A stretch of DNA of 64,000 nt from Kaistella palustris DSM 21579 (GTDB taxonomy: Bacteria; Bacteroidota; Bacteroidia; Flavobacteriales; Weeksellaceae): the NCBI RefSeq assembly GCF_000422265.1, contig NZ_AULL01000012.1, positions 310,001 through 374,000 on the forward strand, read 5' to 3'. Positions 35,850-45,285 of this stretch are shown piece after piece. Every line of letters begins with the position of its first letter. Positions within the stretch are counted from its first letter, which is position 1. The notes under the pieces were generated by a model. That model did not search any database and was not told where the DNA came from. It saw only the letters and a list, made by a program, of their open reading frames with translations. The position numbers and the translations under genes are program-made.

Positions 35850-36008
35850 TAAATTATGGGTCAGCGCTACGCCGCGTGAGGGCGGAGGCGGAAATCCCCC
35901 GATCCTTCGGGGATTGGGAGACGGAGACCGACCCTTGGCGGTGGGGGAGCCTTCAAGGTTTTTAAAACCTTGAAGGCTTGACAGTGGCAAAAGGGGCACG
36001 CCCAAAAT
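35850..36008. repeat. Palindromic intergenic element between menE and argS
   Basis: The gap holds two hairpins. One is formed by CCCCG and CGGGG around 35896-35915. The other is a 15-bp perfect stem, AGCCTTCAAGGTTTT (35948-35962) with its complement at 35964-35978, separated by a single T. The first carries GGCGGAAATCCCCC nearby. Similar palindromes occur between genes elsewhere in the window. Confidence 0.7.
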
Positions 36009-37769
36009 TTACATCCGGTCAACCGTGTCGATCCCCAGAAGTTTCAGGCCTTTTTTAATCGTTCTGCCGGTAAGTGCTGAAAGTTCCAGCCGGAAATGTT
36101 TTGCGCTCTCATCTTCCTGATTCAGGATGGGATTGTTTTGGTAGAAAGAGTTGTAGGATTTTACCACGTCGTAGATATAGTTGGCAATAAGTGCCGGAGA
36201 AAGGGTTTCGGCAGCACGCGAAATCACGGTTTTAAAGTTCGAGAGATTCATCACGAGTTCCTTTTCCGAAGCGTTGGGCTCGTAACTGTCCACCGGCTGC
36301 GCTGCGTATTCTGCCTTTGCAAGAAGCGACTGGATCCGCGCGTATGTGTACTGAATGAAAGGTCCTGTATTGCCGGAGAAATCGATACTTTCTGCGGGAT
36401 TGAAGAGCATTTTCTTCTTGGGATCCACTTTGAGCATGAAATATTTCAGAGCGCCAAGTCCCACAGTTTCGTAAGATTTTTCCTTTTCCACCTCGGAGAG
36501 ATTTTCGAGTTTACCGAGCTCCTGGGCTTTTTCTTTTGCAGTTTCATACATCTCCTGCATAAGGTCATCGGCATCAACCACTGTTCCTTCGCGGGATTTC
36601 ATTTTGCCGGCCGGGAGTTCTACCATGCCGTATGAAAGGTGGTAGAGGTTTTCGGCCCATGGATAACCAAATTTTTTGAGGATCTTGATCAGCACATCGA
36701 AATGGTAATCCTGTTCGTTGCCGACCGTGTAAATAAGTTTCTGGATGTCGTTTTCTTCAAAGCGCTGCACTGCCGTACCAAGATCCTGAGTCATGTACAC
36801 CGACGTGCCGTCTGAACGCAAGAGCAGTTTGTGATCGAGACCTACATCCGACAGGTCACACCAAACAGAACCGTCTTCTTTTCGGTAGAGTACACCTTTC
36901 AGCAAACCTTCCTGGATCATGTTTTTCCCCAATAGATAGGTGTCGCTTTCATACTGAATCTGGTCGAAATCAACGCCCAACCTTTTATAGGTTTCGGCAA
37001 AACCTTCGTAAACCCAGCTGTTCATTTCGAGCCAGAGCTGGCGGACTTTTTCATCGCCTTTCTCCCAGTTTAACAGCATCTGCTGTGCTTCCTGGATAAC
37101 CGGTGCCGTCTTTTTTGCTTCTTCTTCACTTTTGCCCGCAGCAACAAGTTCGGCGATCTGGCTTTTGTAGGTTTTGTCGAAAGCAACGTAGTAATTCCCT
37201 ACAAGTTTGTCACCTTTAATATTTGTGGAATATGGCGTTTCCTGTGTGCCCGATTTTTCCCAGGCAAGCATAGATTTGCAAATGTGAATTCCACGGTCAT
37301 TGATGATTTGGGTTTTGATCACATCGTAGCCGTCTTCCTTTAAGATCTGCGACACAGAATATCCGAGGAGGTTGTTCCTGATATGACCTAGGTGTAAAGG
37401 CTTGTTGGTATTTGGCGAAGAATATTCAACCATGACAGTTTCATTTTTACTGTCGATTTTATCAAAATCCCGGGTAATTGAGTTAAGGTTGTTGAGAAAG
37501 AATTTATTTTTAATGGAAATATTCAGGAACCCTTTGACCACTTTATAGCTTTCAACAAAGTCGGCCTGGGTAAGTAAGGCGTCACCGATTTCAACTGCAA
37601 TCTGGTCGGGGCTTCTTTTAAGAATCTTTACCAATGGAAAAGTCACAAGCGTAAAATCGCCTTCGAATTCTGTTTTGTTTTGCTGAACCTCAACAGCAGA
37701 TTCGCCGATTTGATAAAGCGTATGAATGATTTGGGAGATTTTGTTTTCGATAGTATTCTTGATGTTCAT
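36009..37769 (-). CDS. argS: Arginyl-tRNA synthetase
   Basis: A 586-residue class I synthetase that attaches arginine to tRNA-Arg. It has the HIGH-type motif LHLGHIRNNLLG and a KMSKS-type GKMKSREGTV, an N-terminal tRNA-binding domain, and a C-terminal DALR anticodon-binding domain ending in GIDTV. It is complete and alone in its transcription unit. Confidence 0.97.
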   Translation of the reverse strand: MNIKNTIENKISQIIHTLYQIGESAVEVQQNKTEFEGDFTLVTFPLVKILKRSPDQIAVEIGDALLTQADFVESYKVVKGFLNISIKNKFFLNNLNSITRDFDKIDSKNETVMVEYSSPNTNKPLHLGHIRNNLLGYSVSQILKEDGYDVIKTQIINDRGIHICKSMLAWEKSGTQETPYSTNIKGDKLVGNYYVAFDKTYKSQIAELVAAGKSEEEAKKTAPVIQEAQQMLLNWEKGDEKVRQLWLEMNSWVYEGFAETYKRLGVDFDQIQYESDTYLLGKNMIQEGLLKGVLYRKEDGSVWCDLSDVGLDHKLLLRSDGTSVYMTQDLGTAVQRFEENDIQKLIYTVGNEQDYHFDVLIKILKKFGYPWAENLYHLSYGMVELPAGKMKSREGTVVDADDLMQEMYETAKEKAQELGKLENLSEVEKEKSYETVGLGALKYFMLKVDPKKKMLFNPAESIDFSGNTGPFIQYTYARIQSLLAKAEYAAQPVDSYEPNASEKELVMNLSNFKTVISRAAETLSPALIANYIYDVVKSYNSFYQNNPILNQEDESAKHFRLELSALTGRTIKKGLKLLGIDTVDRM

Positions 37770-37802
37770 ACTGTTAATTTGAAATACAAATGTACGGAAA
37801 TT

Positions 37803-37829
37803 AAAAAACCACTCCGGGAAGGAGTGGTT
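37803..37829 (-). terminator. Terminator of the susCD operon
   Basis: Read on the minus strand, a 9-bp stem (AACCACTCC with GGAGTGGTT, loop of 5) is followed by a T run. It lies 24 bp beyond the susD stop. Confidence 0.85.
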
Positions 37830-37852
37830 CTGTTTTAGCCGGATTCTATAAA

Positions 37853-39469
37853 TTATTTATAGATAAACGGTGTAAATGAATTTTTAGTAAATGCATCTGC
37901 AAGGGTCATAGCAGGTACGTTTGCTGTATTACTTGAATATTCCGCTGCCGGATAAAGTAATCTCCATGGTTTATTTGGTTTTGTAGCAGTTGTAGCCAGA
38001 GGAGTTTCTGGGTAACCGGTACGCAAATAGTTGATGTAAGATTCAATTCCATTGTAGTTGATAAGTGCAACCCAACGTTGATATTGGATAGCTGCGATTT
38101 TATCTTCTGTAGATCCTGCCCAGCCCACTTTTGGTTTTGAACTGATAGAAGCGATATACCCTGCAGCATCTGCGCTCTTACCGTCAAAGTTAAATGATGC
38201 TGTTACACCTTGTTGGAAATGCGCCTGATCACCTGAGAATCCTGCATAGCCACGAAGAGCTGCTTCGGACTGTAGGAATTCACTTTCAGCCTTCATCATC
38301 AAATAACCGTTGGCACTGGCGCCGGCACTTGTAAGGAAGATTCCACCAAGAAACGAGAAGTTTCCGGTAACAGGTTTTCTGGCATCTACAGTATAGCCCA
38401 TGTAAACCTTATAATCATCATTAGTCATACCCTGTGGATATCCAAAATAACCTGTTTCGCCACCAGCTGCCGTATTGTTGTATTTTTTACCCTTTGTGAA
38501 TAAGAAATCAATACGGGGATCAGAAACACCACTGGTAATCTTTGAAGGATCACCCTGTAATACTTTAATTGCGTGGTCTGATGCAGTCTGTAAAAGATAG
38601 CCGTTTGTATTACTTGCACCACTCGCAGTACTGATACCGAACGCATTATACAACGGGTTTTGAGTATCCGGAGATGCGTTACTGTATCCTGGATTGATCG
38701 AAACATCATAAGTAACATAAGTAGCACCGGCAAGTGCAGTGATTATTTGATTTCTCAATGCGATTCCCGCAGCATCAGTGGTATTTGAAAGACGAACTGC
38801 ATACTTAAGTAAAACTGTATTTGCAAATTCTTTCCATTTCGTCATATCTCCCTTAAATATTGGATCGGATGTAGCAGTTACCTTATATTGAGGATTTGTG
38901 CCGTACGAGTCAATTAAAGTGCGAGCCTGAAGTAATTCTCCTACCAGTCCTTTATAAACGTCAACATCATTGTCGTATTTAGGAGTTGGGTTATCTGCTT
39001 CCTGAAATGCTTCTGAGTAAGGAATGTCCCCGTAGAGGTCAACTAAATACTGCATATAGAAAGCCTTCTGGATTTTTGCAATCGCAACATAATTACCATA
39101 ACTATCACCAAAGTCTATGATTCTTTGGAAACGTGTTAAAACTTTATAAGTTTCGGTAAAGATGATTTGTCTGTACGTTGTTGAAATATCAAGATCTGCT
39201 TCGGTAGTGTATGGGTTACCATACGTCGCGAAGTTTCCAGACCAAGTATTAGTCCATGCATTTCCCAATGCATTCATACCATTCCCGTTACCAGTAGCAC
39301 CATTCACCCCGTTGCCCGCTAGGGTGGCGTAAGCGGTAGTAGAAGCACCGGAAAGTCTAAGTTCGGGGGTCGTTTGATCAGACAGGACTTTGTTAGGATC
39401 TAAGTTGTCGTCTAGTCTACACGAAACCAGTCCGACGCCTAACAGTGTGATTAAAATATACTTTTTCAT
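37853..39469 (-). CDS. SusD/RagB-type outer-membrane nutrient-binding lipoprotein
   Basis: A 538-residue lipoprotein (lipobox LVSC near residue 17) with the helical TPR-like fold of SusD-like proteins. It caps the SusC channel at the cell surface and binds the substrate. No enzymes for a particular glycan lie beside it, so the ligand cannot be inferred. It is 26 bp downstream of susC and ends at a good terminator. Confidence 0.93.
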   Translation of the reverse strand: MKKYILITLLGVGLVSCRLDDNLDPNKVLSDQTTPELRLSGASTTAYATLAGNGVNGATGNGNGMNALGNAWTNTWSGNFATYGNPYTTEADLDISTTYRQIIFTETYKVLTRFQRIIDFGDSYGNYVAIAKIQKAFYMQYLVDLYGDIPYSEAFQEADNPTPKYDNDVDVYKGLVGELLQARTLIDSYGTNPQYKVTATSDPIFKGDMTKWKEFANTVLLKYAVRLSNTTDAAGIALRNQIITALAGATYVTYDVSINPGYSNASPDTQNPLYNAFGISTASGASNTNGYLLQTASDHAIKVLQGDPSKITSGVSDPRIDFLFTKGKKYNNTAAGGETGYFGYPQGMTNDDYKVYMGYTVDARKPVTGNFSFLGGIFLTSAGASANGYLMMKAESEFLQSEAALRGYAGFSGDQAHFQQGVTASFNFDGKSADAAGYIASISSKPKVGWAGSTEDKIAAIQYQRWVALINYNGIESYINYLRTGYPETPLATTATKPNKPWRLLYPAAEYSSNTANVPAMTLADAFTKNSFTPFIYK

Positions 39470-39495
39470 AATTGTTAAGAATAATTTTTGCTAAA

Positions 39496-42483
39496 TTAGA
39501 ATTTTACGTTTAAGGAAAAACCATAAACTTTAGTACTTGGGTATTGTGTACGAGATGCGATACCCCTCGCATTATTCGTAGAACCTGAATAATAGCTCGT
39601 TTCAGGATCTGCGTAATCTAAATTGTTATCAGCAAACTTCTGGAGAGGATTTCTGGCATATGTTCCAAATGTGATCTCGTCTACACCAAAAGCTTTTGTC
39701 TGATCTTTTGGAAGCGTGTATGACAATGAAACCTCTCTTAGTTTAAAAGCCTGACCATCTACAAGCACGTTCTCGCCGTAACTGGAATATTTACCACTGA
39801 AATAGCTGATAACACTACTGTAAGTATCTCCTCCAGTTTTAACAGTGGTATTTGGTGTATAGCCACCGTTTCCATCTGGAATTACAGAATTAGGAATGAT
39901 GTAACCACCATTTTCTCTGTCAACTTCTCCTGACTCATATAATGTTCCACCAAAAGCTAAACCATCAATAACATCAGCGATAAATTTAGCACCATATCTG
40001 TAATCTGCAACAGCACTTAGTCGCAATCCTTTGTAAGATATATTGGTATTAAAACTATACGTACTTTTCGGTACTGCACTTCCTGCATTTTCCAGGGTAG
40101 CTGTAATCAGCGGGTTTCCTGTTGCTGGATCAATAATGATACGACCAGCAGGATCTCTCTGCATCATCGAAGTTTTAATCAATGGGAAAATGGACCCTTT
40201 TTGAGCATAGATACCCCATTTGCTACCGGAAACTAAACTAATTTCATCCACTCCCTCCATGATATCGAGTACGATAGATTCGTTATATGCATAACCTGCA
40301 TTAAGTTCCCACTTGAAGTCAGCAGATTTAAATGGTGTCAGATTCAGGTTGATTTCCGCACCTTTTGAGCGCATCTTAGCGATATTAATCAGTTTTTGAT
40401 TGATACCGGAAGCAGAAGATGCAGTCTGTTTAGTAATCAAATCTTTAGTATCCTGCTGATAAACAGATCCATTAAGTCTGATTCGGTCTCTCAAGAAACC
40501 AAGATCTAAGTTAACCTCACCTGTGGTAACGAATTCTGGTCGGATGTTTGGATCTGTCTGTACCATTCCGTTTCTGTAGGAGTTCACACCGTTAAGTGGG
40601 AAACCAGCTACAAGCTCGGAAGTTCGATTAATTAAATACCAATCGATAACACTGGAGTTCCCTACGCGTGTGTAGTTACCAGAGACTTTTAAATAGTTTA
40701 AGATATCGCCACCAAAATCAAAAGCTTTTGTTGGGACGAAGGACAAACCTACAGATGGATAAAAATAGGAGTTGTGTGCTTTCGGAAGTACAGAAGACCA
40801 TTCATTTCTACCTGTTGCATTTAAAAATAAATAGTTTTTATATGCTAAATCTAAATTCGCGAATACTGCCTGGGAATTTTTTCTGTATGTTCCGTTCGTA
40901 AGACTTGTAGAACCCGCAGCCAGTGGCTTGGTTACATTCGTCATTACGTAAACTCCTGGCACCGCTAAGTTGCTTCCACCATTCTGCATTATTTGTAATC
41001 TATGCTCCTGGTAGTTATGACCTACGTTTAATTTTAGGTTTAAATCACTGGTTAAATCGTAGTCAAAGTTCAAAAGAATATCACCGTAGTAATCGGTATA
41101 ATCTCTGTTATCAAGGAATAGCGCTGAAGCGATGCTTTTAACAGAACTTCCGGCAGCACCACTGTACTTTGCAGTACTAAATGCATCCCTGTGTCTCATT
41201 GAATTGGTGTTGGTCTGCTGCAGGTTACCAGTATATCGTACGTTAATGTGATCATTGATATCATAGCCTGTACCTAAATTTGCGCTAAAGTAATTTCTTG
41301 TATAATCCTCACGCACGTGCTTCATTCTCCAGTATGGATTCTGATAGTAGATATTCCAGGCGAACGCATTGTCCGGATAGTTTTGATAGCTTGTAATCGG
41401 GATGTCCGGGGCAGATTGCAGCAAACTCCAATATAGAGCATCATTTGTTGTTTCGTCGTACATCAGTGTAGTTTGGGAAAAGTCGGTACGGATGTAGTTA
41501 AACCCTCCATCAAAGGAGAATTTCCCAAGTTTAGTACCTCCTTTAAACAATACAGATGTTTTGTTGGATTTATCACCATCAATAACGAAATCTCTTCTGG
41601 TGTTATTTACATTGAATAATGCATACTTTCCTTCGTCGCCGGCATTGATTGTGATTCCGTTGCTGAAAGTTGTACCGGTTTGGAAGAACTTCTTGATTTC
41701 GTCCGGGCGTGCGATATAGGCGCCCTGAATAGCGGCCAGGTTATCACCACTGAATTCGTCATCACCCCAACCTATACCGTTCAGGGAAATAGTGCCATCT
41801 CCGTTGTAGTCGTACATTGGTAAACCGTAAACAGTTGCACTTCCGTCAAAGGCAGGTCCCCAAGCTCCATTCTCATACTGATCTCTTGCTTTGTCCCAGC
41901 CTTGGCCATATTTACTCTGTCTCTTCGGTGTGAAGGCAACAGACTCAAAATCAACAGAGCCGTCGTAGGTTACAGAAAGTTTGTTTTTAGCACCTTTTTT
42001 TGTGCTAACAATCACAACTCCGTTTACCCCGTCTGCACCATAAAGGGCCGCACCCTGTGCTCCTTTAATAACGTTGATTGACTCAATGATGTCCGGTGGC
42101 AAACTTGCCAAAACTGTAGCGGTAGAAATAACATTATCAATTACGATCAATGCTTCGTTACTACCGGAAATTGTACGCATACCTCTTAACTGAATTGAAC
42201 TGCTGCTGTTAACAGAGCTGTTATTCAGGTTAATTTGTAAACCTGCTACTTTTCCTGAAAGTGCCTGCACCGCGTTTGGGTTCGAGGCCTGGTTAAGTTC
42301 GTCGGCACTTACAACCTGCTGTGCAGAGGTTGTAGCGTCGGCGGTTCTTTTAATACCTAATGCTCCAGTGACAATAACTTCGTCAATGTTTTGCGTTCTG
42401 GCGGTATCCCTTTTCTGCGCATTTACCAAAGCAAATGACGAAGTCAAAACTACTGCTAAAACGCTTGTTGTTAGTTTCTTCAT
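39496..42483 (-). CDS. SusC/RagA-type TonB-dependent outer-membrane transporter
   Basis: A 995-residue outer-membrane beta-barrel with signal peptide (residues 1-22), a TonB-box-like IDEVIVTGALGIKR, plug domain (ALSGKVAGLQI, IQLRGMR, INVIKGAQGAALYG.DGVNGVVIVSTKKG), and a barrel ending in FSLNVKF. The plug begins soon after the signal peptide, so the usual N-terminal carboxypeptidase-regulatory-like domain of many SusC proteins is absent. Pairs with the SusD-like protein. Confidence 0.95.
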   Translation of the reverse strand: MKKLTTSVLAVVLTSSFALVNAQKRDTARTQNIDEVIVTGALGIKRTADATTSAQQVVSADELNQASNPNAVQALSGKVAGLQINLNNSSVNSSSSIQLRGMRTISGSNEALIVIDNVISTATVLASLPPDIIESINVIKGAQGAALYGADGVNGVVIVSTKKGAKNKLSVTYDGSVDFESVAFTPKRQSKYGQGWDKARDQYENGAWGPAFDGSATVYGLPMYDYNGDGTISLNGIGWGDDEFSGDNLAAIQGAYIARPDEIKKFFQTGTTFSNGITINAGDEGKYALFNVNNTRRDFVIDGDKSNKTSVLFKGGTKLGKFSFDGGFNYIRTDFSQTTLMYDETTNDALYWSLLQSAPDIPITSYQNYPDNAFAWNIYYQNPYWRMKHVREDYTRNYFSANLGTGYDINDHINVRYTGNLQQTNTNSMRHRDAFSTAKYSGAAGSSVKSIASALFLDNRDYTDYYGDILLNFDYDLTSDLNLKLNVGHNYQEHRLQIMQNGGSNLAVPGVYVMTNVTKPLAAGSTSLTNGTYRKNSQAVFANLDLAYKNYLFLNATGRNEWSSVLPKAHNSYFYPSVGLSFVPTKAFDFGGDILNYLKVSGNYTRVGNSSVIDWYLINRTSELVAGFPLNGVNSYRNGMVQTDPNIRPEFVTTGEVNLDLGFLRDRIRLNGSVYQQDTKDLITKQTASSASGINQKLINIAKMRSKGAEINLNLTPFKSADFKWELNAGYAYNESIVLDIMEGVDEISLVSGSKWGIYAQKGSIFPLIKTSMMQRDPAGRIIIDPATGNPLITATLENAGSAVPKSTYSFNTNISYKGLRLSAVADYRYGAKFIADVIDGLAFGGTLYESGEVDRENGGYIIPNSVIPDGNGGYTPNTTVKTGGDTYSSVISYFSGKYSSYGENVLVDGQAFKLREVSLSYTLPKDQTKAFGVDEITFGTYARNPLQKFADNNLDYADPETSYYSGSTNNARGIASRTQYPSTKVYGFSLNVKF

Positions 42484-42611
42484 ATCAAATTAAATTTTTT
42501 CATTACCACAAAAGTGCAAACTTTAATTTATATGACCAAACAATTTGTTAAAAAATTCTTAATTGTTTCGTAAATTTGCTGCGGAAAATAAATGAACTTA
42601 CTGCTTTAATA

Positions 42612-43238
42612 ATGGAAACGATATTATTGAAAAGCTTTTCAAACAGATACCTGGAAGCAGGTTGCGATGAAGTCGGTCGGGGTTGCCTATGTGGACCTGT
42701 CGTAGCTGCAGCCGTGATTCTTGATGACAGCTTTAACCAAAATTTGGTTAATGACTCCAAAAAATTAACATTTAAAACCCGCCAAGAGCTTGATGGGTAC
42801 ATTAAAAGCAACGTAAAAGATTACGCCATTGCGGAGCTTTCTGCAGCTTATATTGATGAACACAATATTTTAAATGCCAGCATTCACGCTATGCACCGGG
42901 CTTTGGATCAGCTAAAGATGACGCCGGAACTTCTTTTAATTGATGGAAACCGTTTTCATCCCTACAATTTTATTCCCCACGAATGCATTGTAAAAGGTGA
43001 CGCAAAGATATTATCAATCGCCTGTGCATCAATCCTGGCAAAAAATTACCGGGACCAGTTGATGATCGATCTACATCAAGAGTTTCCGCATTACGGCTGG
43101 AACACGAATGTGGGTTACGCAACAAAAGAACACCGCGACGCCCTTGTAAAGTATGGACCAACCATTCATCATCGGCGTTCTTTCCGGCTGGATTATTCAG
43201 TTTATGAGGAGGAAATTATTGTAGAAGCCGAAATGTAA
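42612..43238 (+). CDS. rnhB: Ribonuclease HII
   Basis: A 208-residue enzyme that cuts RNA in RNA/DNA hybrids and single ribonucleotides in DNA. Active-site acidic residues are in CDEVGRG, LLIDG and near SIACASILAKNYRD. A TTG at 42576 keeps the frame open, but the ATG at 42612 begins family-like sequence. It diverges from susC. Confidence 0.96.
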   Translation: METILLKSFSNRYLEAGCDEVGRGCLCGPVVAAAVILDDSFNQNLVNDSKKLTFKTRQELDGYIKSNVKDYAIAELSAAYIDEHNILNASIHAMHRALDQLKMTPELLLIDGNRFHPYNFIPHECIVKGDAKILSIACASILAKNYRDQLMIDLHQEFPHYGWNTNVGYATKEHRDALVKYGPTIHHRRSFRLDYSVYEEEIIVEAEM

Positions 43239-43251
43239 TTTAACTTAACGC

Positions 43252-43291
43252 AAAACAAAAACGGATGAAAATTTTCATCCGTTTTTGTTTT
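43252..43291. terminator. Bidirectional terminator between rnhB and yidC
   Basis: A 15- to 16-bp near-perfect palindrome (CAAAAACGGATGAAA with its complement) is flanked by A/T runs on both sides and can stop both converging genes. Confidence 0.9.
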
Positions 43292-43310
43292 TAGATATAA
43301 TAAGGAGTAC

Positions 43311-45119
43311 CTATTTTTTCTTGCCCTGCTGCTGTACTTTTTGCTGTTCCTGCGCTTTCTCCATCATTTCGCGCATTCTTTTCTGGAATTTACCTTCTTT
43401 CTTTGGTTCCTTCTTCTTGTTCGCCTGGATCTGCGCGTGGATCTTTTTCTCATCCAGAATCCAGTATTTGATCACCAGAATAATTAAAATGTTGATCGCG
43501 TTCGATACGAAATAATACCATGAAAGTCCGGATGCTGAAGTATTCAAAAAGAAAAGGAAAGTGATCGGGAAGATATACATTAAGACCTTCATGTTTGGCA
43601 TTCCTGCCTGCGCCGGCTGCTGAATGTTCCCTGAAGTCATAATGGTATAAATTAAAATCACCACCGTACACGCAATTGCAAAAATACTTAAGTGGTCCTG
43701 CAGGAACGGGATATGGAACGGCAGTTTGATCACATCATCATAAGCAGTAAGGTCTTTGGCAAACCAGAAACTTTTGCCTCTTAAATCAATCATATTCGGG
43801 AAAAAGCGGAAAAGCGCGTAGAAGATTGGGATCTGGAGCACTGCAGGTAAACATCCCGCCATCTGATTTACACCGGCTTTCCGGTATACAGCCATACTTT
43901 CCTGCTGTTTTTTCATTGGATCTGCGTCCTTGTATTTCTCATTGACCTCGTCAATTTCCGGACGGATCACCCGCATCATCGCGCTGAGTTTGTGTTGCTT
44001 AAACATTACCGGCGAAAGAATGATCTTCACGATGATGGTCATTAAAAAAATCACCCAACCTGCTGCAAGTCCCCAACTTGAGATCAGATTATACATTGGA
44101 ATAAAGAACCAGCGGTTAAGCGTGCCGATGAATGACCAGCCTAAAGGTAATAACTCATCGAAGTTTTTGTTGTATGATTTAAGGAGCGGCAAATCAAGCG
44201 GCATAAAATACCATTTGAAATTCTGATTCAGTTCGCCTCCCGCTAAATCTACCTGTCCGTTAAAATTGAATTTTTTCAGAAACTCACCTTCATCGATCAT
44301 ATCCTGCGACCCATGGGAGTTTTTAAAACCGTGTTGAGGTTCTATTAAAGCAGAAAAAAACTGCTGTTTTACTGCAAGCCAGTTCAGATTTTCATCGGGT
44401 TCATCCATTGTGGTCCGGCCGTCATAATCAAAACTTGAATAATTATTAAAAGTATAATTAAATTCTGTGTGCGTCTGTTCCTGGGAACGGCCTTTTTCCA
44501 TCCCGCGCACCGAATAATCCCAGATGAAGTCAGCTTTCTGATCGGAGACCAGCTGGCCCAATCCCTGGGTTTTTACGTTGAAATCGACCGTATATTTATT
44601 TCCGAGATCGTAAATGAACTGAATAACTGCGCCATTAACAGAAGCCTGCATGGTGACACTGTTTCCATTTTGTGTCGGCGTAAAAACCAGGTCTTTGGTA
44701 TTGAAAACTTTCCCGGTTTTATCCTTGAACTGAAAACCGTACGATGAGTTATTCTTATCAAAGATCAGAAGCTCTTTGTCGTTTACATCGGTTTTTTTAT
44801 TATAAGCTTTATACTCATTAAGCTGAACAGTAGAGATCTGACCGCCCAAAGTCGAAATGCCGATCGTCAACTCCTTGTTTTTAAGCTGAACCTGCTGAAT
44901 TGCGGCGGTTTTTACGCTGTCATTCAAATTGGTGACCAGTGCCGGTTTGGTAGCGTTTTGGGCAGAAGGCTGCACAACGGCAGTTTTATTTTGTGCGTCT
45001 TTCAGCTGCTGCTCCTGTGCCTGTTTGTTTTGAAAATAAAACATGGCGCCGATCAAGATCATCGAAAACAGTGCGAAACTAATGAGTTGATTTTTATCTA
45101 AACCGTTATTTTGCTGCAT
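43311..45119 (-). CDS. yidC: Membrane protein insertase YidC
   Basis: A 602-residue insertase that places proteins into the inner membrane, alone or with SecYEG. It has an N-terminal helix (residues ~7-25), a large periplasmic domain, then the conserved C-terminal helices (GWGLAAGWVIFLMTIIVKIILSP...MAGCLPAVLQIPIFYALFRF, quoted in part) and a very basic Lys/Gln tail. The ATG at 45119 starts just before the first helix; an upstream in-frame ATG at 45161 adds 14 less typical residues. Confidence 0.96.
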   Translation of the reverse strand: MQQNNGLDKNQLISFALFSMILIGAMFYFQNKQAQEQQLKDAQNKTAVVQPSAQNATKPALVTNLNDSVKTAAIQQVQLKNKELTIGISTLGGQISTVQLNEYKAYNKKTDVNDKELLIFDKNNSSYGFQFKDKTGKVFNTKDLVFTPTQNGNSVTMQASVNGAVIQFIYDLGNKYTVDFNVKTQGLGQLVSDQKADFIWDYSVRGMEKGRSQEQTHTEFNYTFNNYSSFDYDGRTTMDEPDENLNWLAVKQQFFSALIEPQHGFKNSHGSQDMIDEGEFLKKFNFNGQVDLAGGELNQNFKWYFMPLDLPLLKSYNKNFDELLPLGWSFIGTLNRWFFIPMYNLISSWGLAAGWVIFLMTIIVKIILSPVMFKQHKLSAMMRVIRPEIDEVNEKYKDADPMKKQQESMAVYRKAGVNQMAGCLPAVLQIPIFYALFRFFPNMIDLRGKSFWFAKDLTAYDDVIKLPFHIPFLQDHLSIFAIACTVVILIYTIMTSGNIQQPAQAGMPNMKVLMYIFPITFLFFLNTSASGLSWYYFVSNAINILIILVIKYWILDEKKIHAQIQANKKKEPKKEGKFQKRMREMMEKAQEQQKVQQQGKKK

Positions 45120-45244
45120 TATAATTAATTTGATATTTAAATTAAGTGGCTTAAAAAACAAGTATATGCTGCCTCTTAATTTTGGGTGACAAAAATACTT
45201 AAATTTTTGGCAATGGAGAATTTTTTAAGGATTTCCTTTTTTAA

Positions 45245-45283
45245 GCGAAAAAGAGATAAACCTGTGGAAATTATCTCTTTTGC
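45245..45283 (-). terminator. pyrG terminator
   Basis: A 10-bp stem (AAAGAGATAA with TTATCTCTTT, loop of 11) lies just after the pyrG stop on the minus strand, followed by TTTT. Confidence 0.75.
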
Positions 45284-45285
45284 TT

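Noticed and set aside
35841..36005. N-terminal extension of MenE (55 residues, Pro/Gly/Arg-rich)
   Set aside because: It is encoded by the palindromic intergenic repeat and has no family similarity; the ATG at 35840 starts typical sequence.
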